Below are positions 43,223-52,434 of a DNA stretch of 60,480 nt, in pieces; position 1 is the first letter of the stretch; every line of letters begins with the position of its first letter. The stretch lies in NCBI GenBank assembly GCA_050043265.1, contig JBHJIR010000011.1, positions 1 to 60,480 on the forward strand, given 5' to 3'. Source of the stretch: Pelagibius sp050043265. GTDB lineage: Bacteria; Pseudomonadota; Alphaproteobacteria; Kiloniellales; Kiloniellaceae. The position numbers were made by a program, and so were the translations under genes. A model generated the notes under the pieces. The model saw only the letters and a list, made by a program, of their open reading frames with translations, did not search any database and was not told the DNA's origin.

Positions 43223-44104
43223 ATGGCAGCAAAAGTTCCGGTTCTCGTTCCCGAAGGTAACCTCAGCGGATACCTGCAGGAGATCCGCAAGTTCCCCATG
43301 CTGGAACAGGATCAGGAGTACATGCTCGCCAAGTCCTGGCGTGAGCGCGGCGATACCGAGGCGGCCCACAAGCTGGTCACCTCGCACCTGCGCCTGGTCG
43401 CCAAGATCGCCATGGGCTACCGCGGCTACGGCCTGCCGCTGTCCGAGCTGATCTCCGAGGGCAACGTCGGCATGATGCAGGCAGTCAAGCGCTTCGATCC
43501 GGAACGCGGCTTCCGCCTGGCCACCTATGCCATGTGGTGGATCCGCGCCTCGATCCAGGAGTACATCCTGCATTCCTGGTCGCTGGTGAAGATGGGCACC
43601 ACCGCCTCGCAGAAGAAGCTGTTCTTCAACCTGCGCAAGCTGAAGGGCCAGTTGAAGGCGATGGAGGAAGGCGACCTGCATCCGGAGAACGTCTCCAAGA
43701 TCGCCGAGACCCTCGGCGTGCCGGAGCAGGACGTGGTCTCCATGAACCGCCGCCTCGCCGCGCCGGACCATTCGCTGAACGCACCGCTGCGCATCGACGG
43801 CGACGGCGAGTGGCAGGATTGGCTGGTCGACGATACCGAAGACCAGGAATCGATGCTGGCGGAGTCCGAGGAACTGGGTCAGCGCCGCGCGCTGTTGACC
43901 GCGGCAATGGCCAACCTCAACGAGCGCGAGCGCCACATCCTGGAAGAACGCCGCCTGAAGGACGACCCGACGACGCTGGAAGATCTGTCGCAGGAGTACG
44001 GCATCAGCCGCGAGCGCGTGCGCCAGATCGAGGTGCGTGCCTTCGAGAAGCTGCAGAAGGCGATCCGCAACGCGGCCATCGAGGAGCGGCTCGCCGTCAG
44101 CTGA
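43223..44104 (+). CDS. rpoH: RNA polymerase sigma factor RpoH (sigma-32)
   Basis: 293 residues, with AAGGAG before the ATG. Heat-shock sigma factor directing transcription of chaperones and proteases. Region 2 (AHKLVTSHLRLVAKIAMGYRG; shortened LVTSHLRLVAKIAMGYRG) and RLATYAMWWIRASIQEYIL, the RpoH box QKKLFFNLRK near residue 130, and region 4 (LNERERHILEERRL, YGISRERVRQIEVRAFEKLQ) are all present. The promoter in the 199-base gap upstream and the RpoH box, a site for DnaK and FtsH control in the family, suggest regulation at mRNA and protein level. Confidence 0.95.
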   Translation: MAAKVPVLVPEGNLSGYLQEIRKFPMLEQDQEYMLAKSWRERGDTEAAHKLVTSHLRLVAKIAMGYRGYGLPLSELISEGNVGMMQAVKRFDPERGFRLATYAMWWIRASIQEYILHSWSLVKMGTTASQKKLFFNLRKLKGQLKAMEEGDLHPENVSKIAETLGVPEQDVVSMNRRLAAPDHSLNAPLRIDGDGEWQDWLVDDTEDQESMLAESEELGQRRALLTAAMANLNERERHILEERRLKDDPTTLEDLSQEYGISRERVRQIEVRAFEKLQKAIRNAAIEERLAVS

Positions 44105-44171
44105 GGGCCATCACCTAAGGACCATTAGCTAAGGACCATTAGCGAAAAGGACCGCCCCGGCAGGCCGGCCG

Positions 44172-44804
44172 TCAGCGCGCCGTGCCCGGCTGCACCAGTT
44201 CGGCCTCGGTGACGTCCACGTCGTCCTCGGTTTCCTCGCCGTCTTCTTCGGCGTCCTCGTCGCCCGGCTGCGGCGCCATGGCGATCCCCTCGGCCACGGC
44301 GTAACCCCATTCGGCGATCAGCGCCTTCTGCTGCTTGCCCAGGGTGCGGATACGATTATCCGTGGTCATGCGGAAGTAGCTGCCCACCAGCGTCGGCATA
44401 AAACCGAAGATCAGCCAGCCGCCTGCGGCCGCGCCATAGGCGACGACCCAGACGAAGACATCGCCGATCATCTCCATCGCCACATGGTGGCTCTGGCCGC
44501 GGGCCCACAGCGTGATGATCGCCGGCAGGGTGCCGGCGAAGTTCATCATCCCCACAGTGGCCGCCAGGTACTTTTCCTTCGAGCGGTCGGTAATGTAGGC
44601 GACCCAGGTCGGCGCCATCATGGTGAAGAACATCAGGGTGGTCGGCAGCAGCACTGCGCCGAAGGGATACAGGATGACCAGGGCGAGAATCTTCGTCCAG
44701 GTCTTGGTCCCGCGCTGGCGCGGCTTGCCCTTCGCCCCTGCTTTTCCTCCGGGGGCTTTTCCCGCGGGAGCCTTGCCCTTGCTCTTCGCCACCGCCTGTG
44801 CCAT
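44172..44804 (-). CDS. Membrane protein of unknown function, partner of the pseudokinase gene
   Basis: 210 residues. A Lys/Gly/Ala-rich cytoplasmic N-terminus (~35 residues) precedes two to four hydrophobic segments (ILALVILYPFGAVLLPTTLMFF; YLAATVGMMNFAGTLPAII; a long VFVWVVAYGAAAGGWLIFGFM stretch). The C-terminal tail is strongly acidic (GDEDAEEDGEETEDDVD). No family recognised. It begins 12 bases after the pseudokinase stop, so the two are one operon. The basic N-terminus and acidic C-terminus may mediate ionic contacts with the partner; that is speculation. Confidence 0.65.
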   Translation of the reverse strand: MAQAVAKSKGKAPAGKAPGGKAGAKGKPRQRGTKTWTKILALVILYPFGAVLLPTTLMFFTMMAPTWVAYITDRSKEKYLAATVGMMNFAGTLPAIITLWARGQSHHVAMEMIGDVFVWVVAYGAAAGGWLIFGFMPTLVGSYFRMTTDNRIRTLGKQQKALIAEWGYAVAEGIAMAPQPGDEDAEEDGEETEDDVDVTEAELVQPGTAR

Positions 44805-44816
44805 CCGGGCCGCCCC

Positions 44817-46847
44817 CTAGAGAACCGAGTTCAAGGTGATCAGCAGCACCGCCACGGCAGCGATCACGCCGGAGACGACGCTGGAGGCCTGGCGGGCGCT
44901 GGCGCGCACCACCGCCGGCTTGGTCAGGCCGCCGTTGCGCAGCCAGTTCATCTGTTCGACCAGGGCGGCGAACTCGGCACGCGCACGCAGGAAACCCTGT
45001 TCGTCGGCGGCGCGCCGGTCGGGATTGTCGATCAGCCTCACCAGCGCGACGAGGTTGCCCTTGGCGGCCAGCTGCTGCAGCAACTCGGTCATCTGTTCGC
45101 GGCGGGTCTTGTTGCGAAACTTGTCGATCACCGGCTTCAGCATCGTCACGCACCAGGCTGCCAGATGCGGCAGCCGGTCGGGCCCGACGGAATCCTGTAC
45201 CTCCGCCAGCAGCCGCACGAGGCCGAGATTGAAGACCTCCGGCCGCTCGTCATCCGACAGTTCGCCGAAGGCACGGTCGATCGACATCTTGGTGCGCGCC
45301 GAGATAAAGCCGGCAATGTGCCAGTCGATCGGCAAACGCTCGGTCTTGCCTTGCTGGGCCAGCCGTTCCAGCGCCGGCAGCAGTTCGCCAAGGTCGGCGA
45401 CGTAATCGTTCTGCAGTAGCGGGCTCTGGCACGGCCAGGCGGGATTGAGCGCGTAGAGCGCCCGTTCCAGGCCATAGCCGATGCGCGGCTTGACCAGATT
45501 CATGCCGACCAGATCGAAGGTGCGGGCAAAGGCCACGAAGTCGGGGCGCACGACGGGCTGCATTTCCAGCCACATCTGTGGCAGCTTGTGCGCGAACATC
45601 TCGGCGAAAATCTGGCGCCGCTCATCGCTGGGGTAGTTCACCGCAAAAGCGGCGGCGAGCCCCTGAATACGGGTGGCGACCTGCTTGTAGCGCAACGGGG
45701 CCTGGCTATCCAAGGCCATCAGCACGCGCGACAGCAGGCGGTCTTCCACCGAGGTGCCGCCGCCGCTGACCCCGATAACCGCCTGTGTCGCGGCACCGAC
45801 GGCGTTGGCCCGGCTGTCGTCGGACAGGGAGCGGCGGATCCAGCGCTCCAGTTCCGGCGACGTGATGACCTGCAGCGCCGCCGGCCAGTTGCGGCCCATC
45901 GCATAGGACAGCGCCGCGGCATTGTTGAATTCGACGCCCTCGAAAGGGAACAGCCGCGCCGCCTTGGGCGGCAGCAAGGCCTGCTTCGGGCTGAGGTGAC
46001 GCCCATTCAGCCAGAGCTGCAGGTCGTCGTGGCGCCAGCGTTCTTCCGGATCGTCGCACAACAGACCGCGCAGAACCTCCACCATCGGCAGCGACAAGCG
46101 CGCATCGCCGATCAAGGTCGCGTAGGAGCCCTTGCTGATCTTGGACTCGACGATTTCCTCTTCGCTGAGGTCCGGCACCGGATTGCCGCCGCACAGCAGC
46201 ACCAGCGCGAGCACGCCCAGCGCGTAGTAGTCATCGGCCGGTTCGCCGTGGCCACGTCCTTCCGGCATCGCCATGGCACCGTCGATGGGCTCGTAGATCG
46301 AGGGCTGCGCCATGGCCGCCGGCAGCGAGAAGCACTCGCCCAGCATCACCGCCTCGCGCGTGCCGTCGGAAAAGAACAGGTTGTCGGCGCGGATCGCCCG
46401 GTGCGTCAGGTTGCGCCCGCCGAGCTCCTTGAACACCGGCATCAGCGGGTTCAACACCAGACGGACCACCCGGTCCTCGCGCCACGGGTCCATGGTGGCG
46501 TCGGCCGACGGCAGGATGCGATCGCCGCCGGGTTGGGTCAGGATGATGACGAAGCAGCGTGCCTTTTCCGGTGGCCAATAGACCACCCCCCAACGCAGCG
46601 GCGTGACCAGGGGCAGACGGTTGAAACGGGCGAATTGGGTCAGGACATCGGTGCGCGGGGCAACATCGCGGCGACACACCAGGGCGAAGAGCGCCTTCGG
46701 CGAACCGCGCTCGTCGGTGGTCAGGTAGGCCTTCACGCCCCCCGGTGCGTTGAGGTCGGGAAGCGGCTGTTCGGGATGGACGCGATAGCGCTCGGCCACC
46801 GTGACCACACCGCCATCATCCCCCGCTGCCCGTTGCTGACTGCTCAT
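44817..46847 (-). CDS. Tail-anchored protein-kinase-fold pseudokinase
   Basis: 676 residues. Residues ~20-290 have the outline of an Hanks-type kinase, but the catalytic pieces are changed: the catalytic loop HRDxKxxN reads HRAIRADN (149-156), lacking the Asp and Lys; the DFG site reads GEC (170-172); and no VAIK lysine is evident. The F-helix region DDYYALGVLALVLLCG (near 205) and the C-lobe DDPEERW are kept, so the fold is likely intact. A ~360-residue helical region of unknown kind follows. A single C-terminal helix (SVVSGVIAAVAVLLITLNSVL) anchors it to the membrane from the cytoplasm. First gene of a two-gene operon with a membrane protein. Confidence 0.75.
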   Translation of the reverse strand: MSSQQRAAGDDGGVVTVAERYRVHPEQPLPDLNAPGGVKAYLTTDERGSPKALFALVCRRDVAPRTDVLTQFARFNRLPLVTPLRWGVVYWPPEKARCFVIILTQPGGDRILPSADATMDPWREDRVVRLVLNPLMPVFKELGGRNLTHRAIRADNLFFSDGTREAVMLGECFSLPAAMAQPSIYEPIDGAMAMPEGRGHGEPADDYYALGVLALVLLCGGNPVPDLSEEEIVESKISKGSYATLIGDARLSLPMVEVLRGLLCDDPEERWRHDDLQLWLNGRHLSPKQALLPPKAARLFPFEGVEFNNAAALSYAMGRNWPAALQVITSPELERWIRRSLSDDSRANAVGAATQAVIGVSGGGTSVEDRLLSRVLMALDSQAPLRYKQVATRIQGLAAAFAVNYPSDERRQIFAEMFAHKLPQMWLEMQPVVRPDFVAFARTFDLVGMNLVKPRIGYGLERALYALNPAWPCQSPLLQNDYVADLGELLPALERLAQQGKTERLPIDWHIAGFISARTKMSIDRAFGELSDDERPEVFNLGLVRLLAEVQDSVGPDRLPHLAAWCVTMLKPVIDKFRNKTRREQMTELLQQLAAKGNLVALVRLIDNPDRRAADEQGFLRARAEFAALVEQMNWLRNGGLTKPAVVRASARQASSVVSGVIAAVAVLLITLNSVL

Positions 46848-47038
46848 GGCCGTTTCTACGATCTGAATTTGGCCGAATTGGCTTTGCCCCGGACCGGCGG
46901 ATCAACCGTCCCGGGAGCCAGCAGTTAATCGCAATAAGGCAAACAGATCGTTAAAGCCGCCGGCAGCCGGTCGCCGTTTTTCGCACTTTTCCGCCGCCCC
47001 CGGTTACCGGAGGGCGAGGGCCGGCGCGGCCCCTTCGC
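46848..47038. other. Intergenic gap between purA and the pseudokinase operon
   Basis: 191 bases. It should contain the purA 3' end signals and the promoter of the pseudokinase operon, both on the minus strand. A weak hairpin (CCTCCGG/CCGGGGG-type around 46996-47015) followed by short A/T runs may end the purA transcript. I see no convincing promoter. Confidence 0.35.
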
Positions 47039-48331
47039 TCAATCGGCGAAGGGATCGCGAACCAGAATCGTGTCGTCGCGCTCCGGCGAGGTCGACAGCA
47101 GAGCCACCGGAACCTCGATCAGCTCCTCCAGGCGGCGGATGTATTTCACCGCGGCGGCCGGCAGCTCGGCCCAGGAGCGCGCGCCCATGGTGCTCTCCGA
47201 CCAGCCGGGGATGGTCTCGTAGACCGGCACCGCCTTGGCCTGGCGCGACGGCTGCGCCGGCAGGTAGTCCAGGCGCTCACCCTCGACATCGTAGCCGATG
47301 CAGACCTTGATCGCCTCCAGGCCGTCCAGCACGTCGAGCTTGGTCAGCGCGATGCCCTTGATGCCGGCCACCTTGGCGGCCTGGCGCACCATCACCGAAT
47401 CGAACCAGCCGCAGCGCCGCTTCCGGCCCGTCACCACACCGAACTCGCGCCCGCGCGCGCCCAGCAGCTCGCCGGTCTCGTCGGTCAGCTCGGTCGGGAA
47501 CGGCCCGCTGCCGACGCGGGTGGTGTAGGCCTTGGTGATGCCCAGCACGAAGTCCAGCGCTCCGGGCCCGACACCAGAGCCGGCGGCCGCGCTGCCGCCC
47601 ACGGTGTTGGACGATGTCACGTAGGGGTAGGTGCCGTGGTCGACATCCAGCATGACGCCCTGCGCGCCTTCGAAGAGGATGCGTTGGCGGCTGCGGCGGG
47701 CCTGATCCAGGCTCTGCCAGACGCGGTCGGCGAAGGGCAGGATGCGCGGCGCCAGCGCCAGCAGGCTGGCGACGATCTCGTCCGCCGTGAACTCCGGCTG
47801 ACCGAGGCCACGCAACAGCGCATTGTTGTGCACCAACAGGCCATCGACCCGCTGACGCAGCAGTTCCGGATCGGCGAGGTCGCAGAGCCGCACCGCACGG
47901 CGGCCGATCTTGTCCTCGTAGGCCGGGCCGATGCCGCGCCCGGTGGTGCCGATCTTGCCGTCGCCCTTGGCCACCTCGCGGGCGCGGTCGACCGCCCCAT
48001 GCATCGGCAGGATGAGAGCGACGCTCTCGGCGATGCGCAGGCGCTCCGGCGTCACGTCGACGCCTTGCGCGCGGATACGGTCGATCTCCTCGATCAGCGC
48101 CCAGGGATCGACCACCACGCCATTGCCGATGACGGAAAGCTTGTCCGGGCGCACCACGCCTGATGGCAGCAGCGACAGCTTGAAGACCTCGCCGCCGATG
48201 ACCAGGGTGTGGCCGGCATTGTGGCCACCCTGGTAGCGCACCACCACATCGGCGCGCTCCGACAGCCAGTCGACGATCTTACCCTTGCCCTCGTCCCCCC
48301 ACTGGGACCCGACGACGACCACATTAGCCAT
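47039..48331 (-). CDS. purA: Adenylosuccinate synthetase
   Basis: 430 residues. It condenses IMP with aspartate using GTP, the first committed step to AMP. The N-terminal GSQWGDEGKGKIVD P-loop-like motif, GGHNAGHT, TTGRGIGPAYEDK, ITKAYTTRVGSGPFPTEL (in 18) and the C-terminal SPER segment are all intact. Length is normal. It follows hisZ by six bases and is on the same strand, so the two probably share a transcript. Confidence 0.97.
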   Translation of the reverse strand: MANVVVVGSQWGDEGKGKIVDWLSERADVVVRYQGGHNAGHTLVIGGEVFKLSLLPSGVVRPDKLSVIGNGVVVDPWALIEEIDRIRAQGVDVTPERLRIAESVALILPMHGAVDRAREVAKGDGKIGTTGRGIGPAYEDKIGRRAVRLCDLADPELLRQRVDGLLVHNNALLRGLGQPEFTADEIVASLLALAPRILPFADRVWQSLDQARRSRQRILFEGAQGVMLDVDHGTYPYVTSSNTVGGSAAAGSGVGPGALDFVLGITKAYTTRVGSGPFPTELTDETGELLGARGREFGVVTGRKRRCGWFDSVMVRQAAKVAGIKGIALTKLDVLDGLEAIKVCIGYDVEGERLDYLPAQPSRQAKAVPVYETIPGWSESTMGARSWAELPAAAVKYIRRLEELIEVPVALLSTSPERDDTILVRDPFAD

Positions 48332-48337
48332 AATGGT

Positions 48338-49501
48338 TCAGTCCTTTATCTCTGAAATCTCTCCGTCGGCGAGCCAATGGCTGCAACCGAGGCGGCGCGC
48401 TTCGGCGAGCGGCTCACGTTCCGGCTCCAAGCCGGCGACAGTCACCCAGCCCTCGTCCCGCAGACGCCGCCCCTCCTCCGGAGCGGTGCCGGTGGCGAGG
48501 AAGAGGCGCCGCGCCGGGGTGGGGGCCGGTAAAGCCCGCAATACGGTGTCCATGAACAGGGTGAAGCCGGTCGAGGATTCCCGCGTCCCGCCCGGGCCGT
48601 CGGGACCATCGGCCTCGTAACGCCCGCCGCGGCCGAGCTCGCCGCGCACGCCCTTGGCAAAGAGGATGAAGCTGCTGCCGGTCTGATATTCGAAACCGCG
48701 GTGCTCGACCGGATCGACGGTGAGCCGTGCCTGCGGCGCCGCGCGCTGGATCAAGGCGACGACGTCGGCGAGGCGTCGCAGTTCGCGCGCCGCCGCCGCC
48801 GGCAAGTCCAGTTCGGCCAGCACCGCGAGCGCCTTGTCGGCGGGCCCGGCGGTGCGCAGCAGCGCCTGGAACAGCGTATCGTGGACACCGGCGAGCGCGC
48901 CGACCGCCGCCGCGTCCTTGTGGTCGAGCGCGTGGCGCAGTTCGGCCGCCTGCTCGGCGGCGAGGCCGAGGTCGTCGGCCAGCGCGCCCACCAGCGGCGG
49001 CAGATTGAGGGCGACGGAAAGGGCCTGCACCCCGACGGCGCTAAGCGCTTCGATGGCCAGCAGGATCACCTCGGCATCGCCGGATTGTTCGGGCGCGCCG
49101 ATCAGTTCGACGCCGGCCTGGGCGAACTGGCGTTCCGGGCGCAGCTGGCTGCCGCGCACCTGCAGCACCTGCCCGGCATAGCTGAGACGCAGCGGCCGGG
49201 GCGCCTTCTTCAGGCGCGTGGCGGCGATGCGCGCGACCTGCGGCGTCATGTCGGCGCGCAGGCCCATCATGCGCTGGCTCACCGGGTCCATCAGCCGGAA
49301 GGTCTGGCCGGCCACCGCCGCGCCGGCGCCGGTCAGCAGCGCCTCCTCGAACTCCAGCAGCGGCGGCTTCACGCGGTCGTAGCCCTGCGACTGGAAGGCG
49401 GCAATCAGCCGCGCGACCACCGCCGATTCGTGTGCGGCAAGCGGCGGCAGGACATCCTGCAGGCCGGCCGGTAAGAGGCCCTTTTCGGGGTGATCGGTCA
49501 T
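48338..49501 (-). CDS. hisZ: ATP phosphoribosyltransferase regulatory subunit HisZ
   Basis: 387 residues from ATG 49501. It resembles histidyl-tRNA synthetase (motif-2-like FRLMDPVSQRMMGLRADMTPQVAR, here shortened to MMGLRADMTPQVAR; motif-1 region GYDRVKPPLLEFEE) but lacks the tRNA-synthetase C-terminal anticodon domain. This is the HisZ form that partners the short HisG in histidine biosynthesis. Its presence implies a short-form hisG elsewhere. Six bases before purA. Confidence 0.92.
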   Translation of the reverse strand: MTDHPEKGLLPAGLQDVLPPLAAHESAVVARLIAAFQSQGYDRVKPPLLEFEEALLTGAGAAVAGQTFRLMDPVSQRMMGLRADMTPQVARIAATRLKKAPRPLRLSYAGQVLQVRGSQLRPERQFAQAGVELIGAPEQSGDAEVILLAIEALSAVGVQALSVALNLPPLVGALADDLGLAAEQAAELRHALDHKDAAAVGALAGVHDTLFQALLRTAGPADKALAVLAELDLPAAAARELRRLADVVALIQRAAPQARLTVDPVEHRGFEYQTGSSFILFAKGVRGELGRGGRYEADGPDGPGGTRESSTGFTLFMDTVLRALPAPTPARRLFLATGTAPEEGRRLRDEGWVTVAGLEPEREPLAEARRLGCSHWLADGEISEIKD

Positions 49502-49758
49502 GTCAGCTGATCGGCGGAGAAAGTGCGGTCCGGTTCCATGGGCCCAGGTTCCTGGGCAGGGCATGGAAGCGGGCGGGCGCCGCTTCCGCCCTCTGTTAGC
49601 AGCCTTCTCCGGCAGGGGCAAACAGAAATCGCCCGGGCGTCAGCGCCCCCGTCTTGGAAACTCAGGGATATCAGTCTCTTGAAGCCGGTTGCCGGGGGCG
49701 GACAGCGGTGTAGACTGCGCCATCCCCGCCCGCAGCAAAGCCAGAGCCCACCCGCCCC

Positions 49759-50295
49759 TTGCGCCTGAAATTTCCCCTCTTCGCCCCGCCCGGCACCCTG
49801 GCCGCAGAGAGTCGCGGACTGGACCGCTTTTTGGGCCTGTTGCTGATCGCGGCGGCGGCGGCATTGATCGCCGGCTGGATGTTGCCGGTGATGACGGTAC
49901 GCACCCTGCTGGTGTTCTACGACGAGGTGTCGATCCTGACCGGCGCCTTCCGCCTGCTGGAAAGCGGCGACGTCGCGCTCTTTATCCTCATCGTGCTGTT
50001 CACCGTGGTGCTGCCGGTCGCCAAGCTGGTCTTCGCCTGGCTGGCCTGGAGCCGCCTGCACGTCGACGACCCGAAGGTGCGCCGCCTGCTCGGCTGGGTC
50101 GAAGCCGCCGGGCGCTGGTCCATGCTGGACGTCTTCGTCATCGCCATGCTGGTGGTGGTGATCAAACTGTCGCTGGTCTCCGACGTGGCAATCCACGCCG
50201 GACTCTATGTCTTCGTCGCCGCGGTGATCCTCTCGATGATCGCGGTGCGCCGGATCGCGGTGCTGGCGCAGCGCCGGCTGCGGGCCGCCCCCTGA
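49759..50295 (+). CDS. PqiA-like paraquat-inducible membrane protein
   Basis: 178 residues from TTG 49759; no ATG or GTG fits better and there is no clear ribosome site, so the start is uncertain. Four membrane helices: LDRFLGLLLIAAAAALIAGW, VALFILIVLFTVVLPVAKLVF (in part), WSMLDVFVIAMLVVVIKLS, and a final AGLYVFVAAVILSMIAV. The GRWSMLDVFVIAMLV segment is the PqiA-family signature. It lacks the N-terminal zinc-ribbon and the doubled layout of E. coli PqiA, so it is the short single-unit form. It may belong to lipid-transport or envelope stress functions. Confidence 0.8.
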   Translation: MRLKFPLFAPPGTLAAESRGLDRFLGLLLIAAAAALIAGWMLPVMTVRTLLVFYDEVSILTGAFRLLESGDVALFILIVLFTVVLPVAKLVFAWLAWSRLHVDDPKVRRLLGWVEAAGRWSMLDVFVIAMLVVVIKLSLVSDVAIHAGLYVFVAAVILSMIAVRRIAVLAQRRLRAAP

Positions 50296-50303
50296 ACACC
50301 CGT

Positions 50304-51206
50304 TCAGGGTATCGGCGGAGCCACACCGGATCGCCCGGCCCCGGCCACTTCGCAAAAAACTTCGCCGATGACGCGGCGCGCGTTCTTTTTCGACATATCG
50401 GCGCGAGACAGCAGGCCGACCGTGCGATGGATCGGCGGTGTCCCGAAGTCGAGGGTTCGCAGAGGCGAATGTATGAAACTGTCGGGGCTTACGTCCGGCA
50501 GCACAGAGACGCCGAACCCGAGACCGACCATGACGTGAATGGCTTCGATTGACTGAATCTCGGCGCTGGTGTTGGGGACGATGCCCAGTGATTCAAAGCG
50601 TGCCTCGATCAATGGCGCCACCCAGGCGGCGCGATTGAAGCGGATGTAGGGATAGACCGCGAAGATCTCCGCCGCCTCTTCTTCGACGGAGTCCGGCGGC
50701 GCGACAATGACGACACGCTGGCGCGCGATGTCCTGCCAGGCAAAGCCGTCGGCGATTTCCGGCGGCTTGTGCATAACCGCGGCATCGAGTTCGCGCCGCT
50801 CGATCATACGCTCCATCTCACCGGAAAGCTCCGAGGTGACCTTCACGGTCAGCCCGGGCTCCTTGTCGCGCAGCGCCATCAGCGCCGCCGGCAGCAGGTT
50901 GGTCAACGACGTCGGGATCGCTCCCAGACTGAAAGTTCCGCGGTAGGGCCGCGCGGTCGACAGGGCATCAAAAATGTCATCGTATTGCGTCAAGATGGCC
51001 CGGGCCCGCGCCAGCGCGATTTCGCCGGCCGGGGTCAGGCGGGGCGGCCGGTGGCTGCGGTCGAACAGCTTGGCGCCGAGCGTCTGCTCCAGCGCGGCCA
51101 CCTGCATGCTGACGGCTGATTGCGTCAGGTTGAGTGCTTTGGCGGCTGCGGCGAAGGAGCCGTACTCGCTGGTCGCCAGCAGCGACCTGAACTGTCGGAT
51201 CGACAT
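50304..51206 (-). CDS. LysR-type transcriptional regulator of the TCT/ligase cluster
   Basis: 300 residues, N-terminal winged HTH (IRQFRSLLATSEYGSFAAAAK, here in part IRQFRSLLATSEYGSFAAAA; then LTQSAVSMQVAALEQTLGAKL) and an effector-binding domain with the YRGTFSLGAIPTSLTNLLPA segment at its start. It is divergent from tctC with a 145-base AT-rich shared region containing a T-N11-A dyad. Probably controls uptake and conversion of the substrate handled by the cluster at 51352-58101, with that substrate or its CoA ester as a likely effector. Confidence 0.85.
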   Translation of the reverse strand: MSIRQFRSLLATSEYGSFAAAAKALNLTQSAVSMQVAALEQTLGAKLFDRSHRPPRLTPAGEIALARARAILTQYDDIFDALSTARPYRGTFSLGAIPTSLTNLLPAALMALRDKEPGLTVKVTSELSGEMERMIERRELDAAVMHKPPEIADGFAWQDIARQRVVIVAPPDSVEEEAAEIFAVYPYIRFNRAAWVAPLIEARFESLGIVPNTSAEIQSIEAIHVMVGLGFGVSVLPDVSPDSFIHSPLRTLDFGTPPIHRTVGLLSRADMSKKNARRVIGEVFCEVAGAGRSGVAPPIP

Positions 51207-51351
51207 GGCAGCCTATAAGTTCAATATTTTTGATATTATAGCGAACAATACACGCTTTGCAGCAGTTCTTCTTGTGATATCAAGGATGATCACTAGCAAA
51301 ATAAGGCGCGCGACCGCCTCTAGGCGGGCAACCGGGCGCCAGGGAGGAAAC
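51207..51351. promoter_or_regulatory. Divergent LysR/tctC control region
   Basis: 145 bases, AT-rich. A T-N11-A dyad, TCAATATTTTTGA at 51221-51233 (TCAA/TTGA arms), fits the LysR-type recognition pattern. A second inverted repeat, GTGAT-N10-ATCAC (51274-51293), lies nearer tctC. The tctC ribosome site is GGGAGGAAA just before ATG 51352. Confidence 0.5.
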
Positions 51352-52350
51352 ATGAACCCGATTTGCAAGATCGCCGTAGCCGGCGGATTCGCAGCGGCGA
51401 TGGTCGCCGCTTCCACCGCCGGCGCGGCCCAGCTCGATAAGCCTGCCGGCTTCGGCAACCGTCCCCTCACCATGATCGTACCCTTCGGCGCCGGCGGCGG
51501 TTCCGACCAGCTTGCCCGTGCGATGGCCAAAGCGATGGAGGAAGTCGCCGGCCTCTCCTTCCAGGTGGTGAACAAGCCTGGCGGCGGCGGCACCGCGGCA
51601 ATTCCGGATTTCATGCTGGCACCGGCCGACGGTTACACCGTGCTTGAGCACATCGACAATGCGATCACGTCCTACGCCGCCGGCGATATCCGGGAAAACC
51701 CGGCCGAGGATTGGCTGCCGCTGTGCATGACCCAGATTACCTTCAGCCAGATCTACATCCGCCCCGACGAAGACCGCTTCACCGATTGGGACAGCTTCGC
51801 CGCCTATGCGAAGGCCAATCCCGGCAAGGTCACCATGGCCAATCTCGGCACTGTCGGCTCCATGGAACTGGTTACCATGGACCAGCTTTCAGAGGCGCTC
51901 GGGCTCGATATCAAACAGATCGCGTTCGACAAGCCCGCCGAACGCTACGGCGCGCTGATCGGCGGCCACGTCGATTTGCTCTTCGAGCAACCCGGCGACG
52001 TGCGCAACTTTCTCGAAGCCGGCCAGATGAAGCCGATCCTCACCTTCCTCGACCATCGTCCTTCTGTGTTCGCCGACGTGCCGACCCAGAAGGAAATCGG
52101 TGCGGACTTCGACGCACTGACACGATTTCGCGGCTTTTATGTGAAGAAGGGCGTGCCGCAGCAGGTCGCCGGTTTCCTGTCGGATGCCTGCGCCGCCGCC
52201 TTCAAGACGTCCGACTATCAGGCGTTCAACAAGAAGAGCTACATGCACGTGATCGACAGCTATCGCGATACCGACGGATCGATCAAGCTGATCAACGGTG
52301 CGGTGCAGACTTACAAGGGTATCTACCAGAAGCTCGGCATCGGAAAGTAG
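51352..52350 (+). CDS. tctC: Tripartite tricarboxylate transporter substrate-binding protein, TctC type
   Basis: 332 residues from ATG 51352. A signal peptide (KIAVAGGFAAAMVAASTAGAA) directs it to the periplasm. The family motif RPLTMIVPFGAGGGSDQLAR at residues ~37-56 forms part of the carboxylate-binding site, with NKPGGGGTAAIPD shortly after. It should bind a carboxylate and hand it to TctAB. The 999-bp gene is followed by a strong hairpin before tctB, which would raise its level above that of the membrane subunits. Confidence 0.9.
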   Translation: MNPICKIAVAGGFAAAMVAASTAGAAQLDKPAGFGNRPLTMIVPFGAGGGSDQLARAMAKAMEEVAGLSFQVVNKPGGGGTAAIPDFMLAPADGYTVLEHIDNAITSYAAGDIRENPAEDWLPLCMTQITFSQIYIRPDEDRFTDWDSFAAYAKANPGKVTMANLGTVGSMELVTMDQLSEALGLDIKQIAFDKPAERYGALIGGHVDLLFEQPGDVRNFLEAGQMKPILTFLDHRPSVFADVPTQKEIGADFDALTRFRGFYVKKGVPQQVAGFLSDACAAAFKTSDYQAFNKKSYMHVIDSYRDTDGSIKLINGAVQTYKGIYQKLGIGK

Positions 52351-52373
52351 CCGGCGGCACTCCGAGTCTCGCC

Positions 52374-52406
52374 AAGGGCACGGCGCCACGGTCGCGCCGT
52401 GCCCTT
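52374..52406 (+). terminator. Attenuator-like hairpin between tctC and tctB
   Basis: A perfect 12-bp stem, AAGGGCACGGCG (52374-52385) with CGCCGTGCCCTT (52395-52406), and a 9-base loop, 24 bases after the tctC stop. There is no T tract, so termination would be partial. It would favour tctC expression over tctB/tctA, as binding proteins usually outnumber the membrane subunits. Confidence 0.65.
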
Positions 52407-52434
52407 CGGCCGGAGACTTGACGTTACGTTACCG

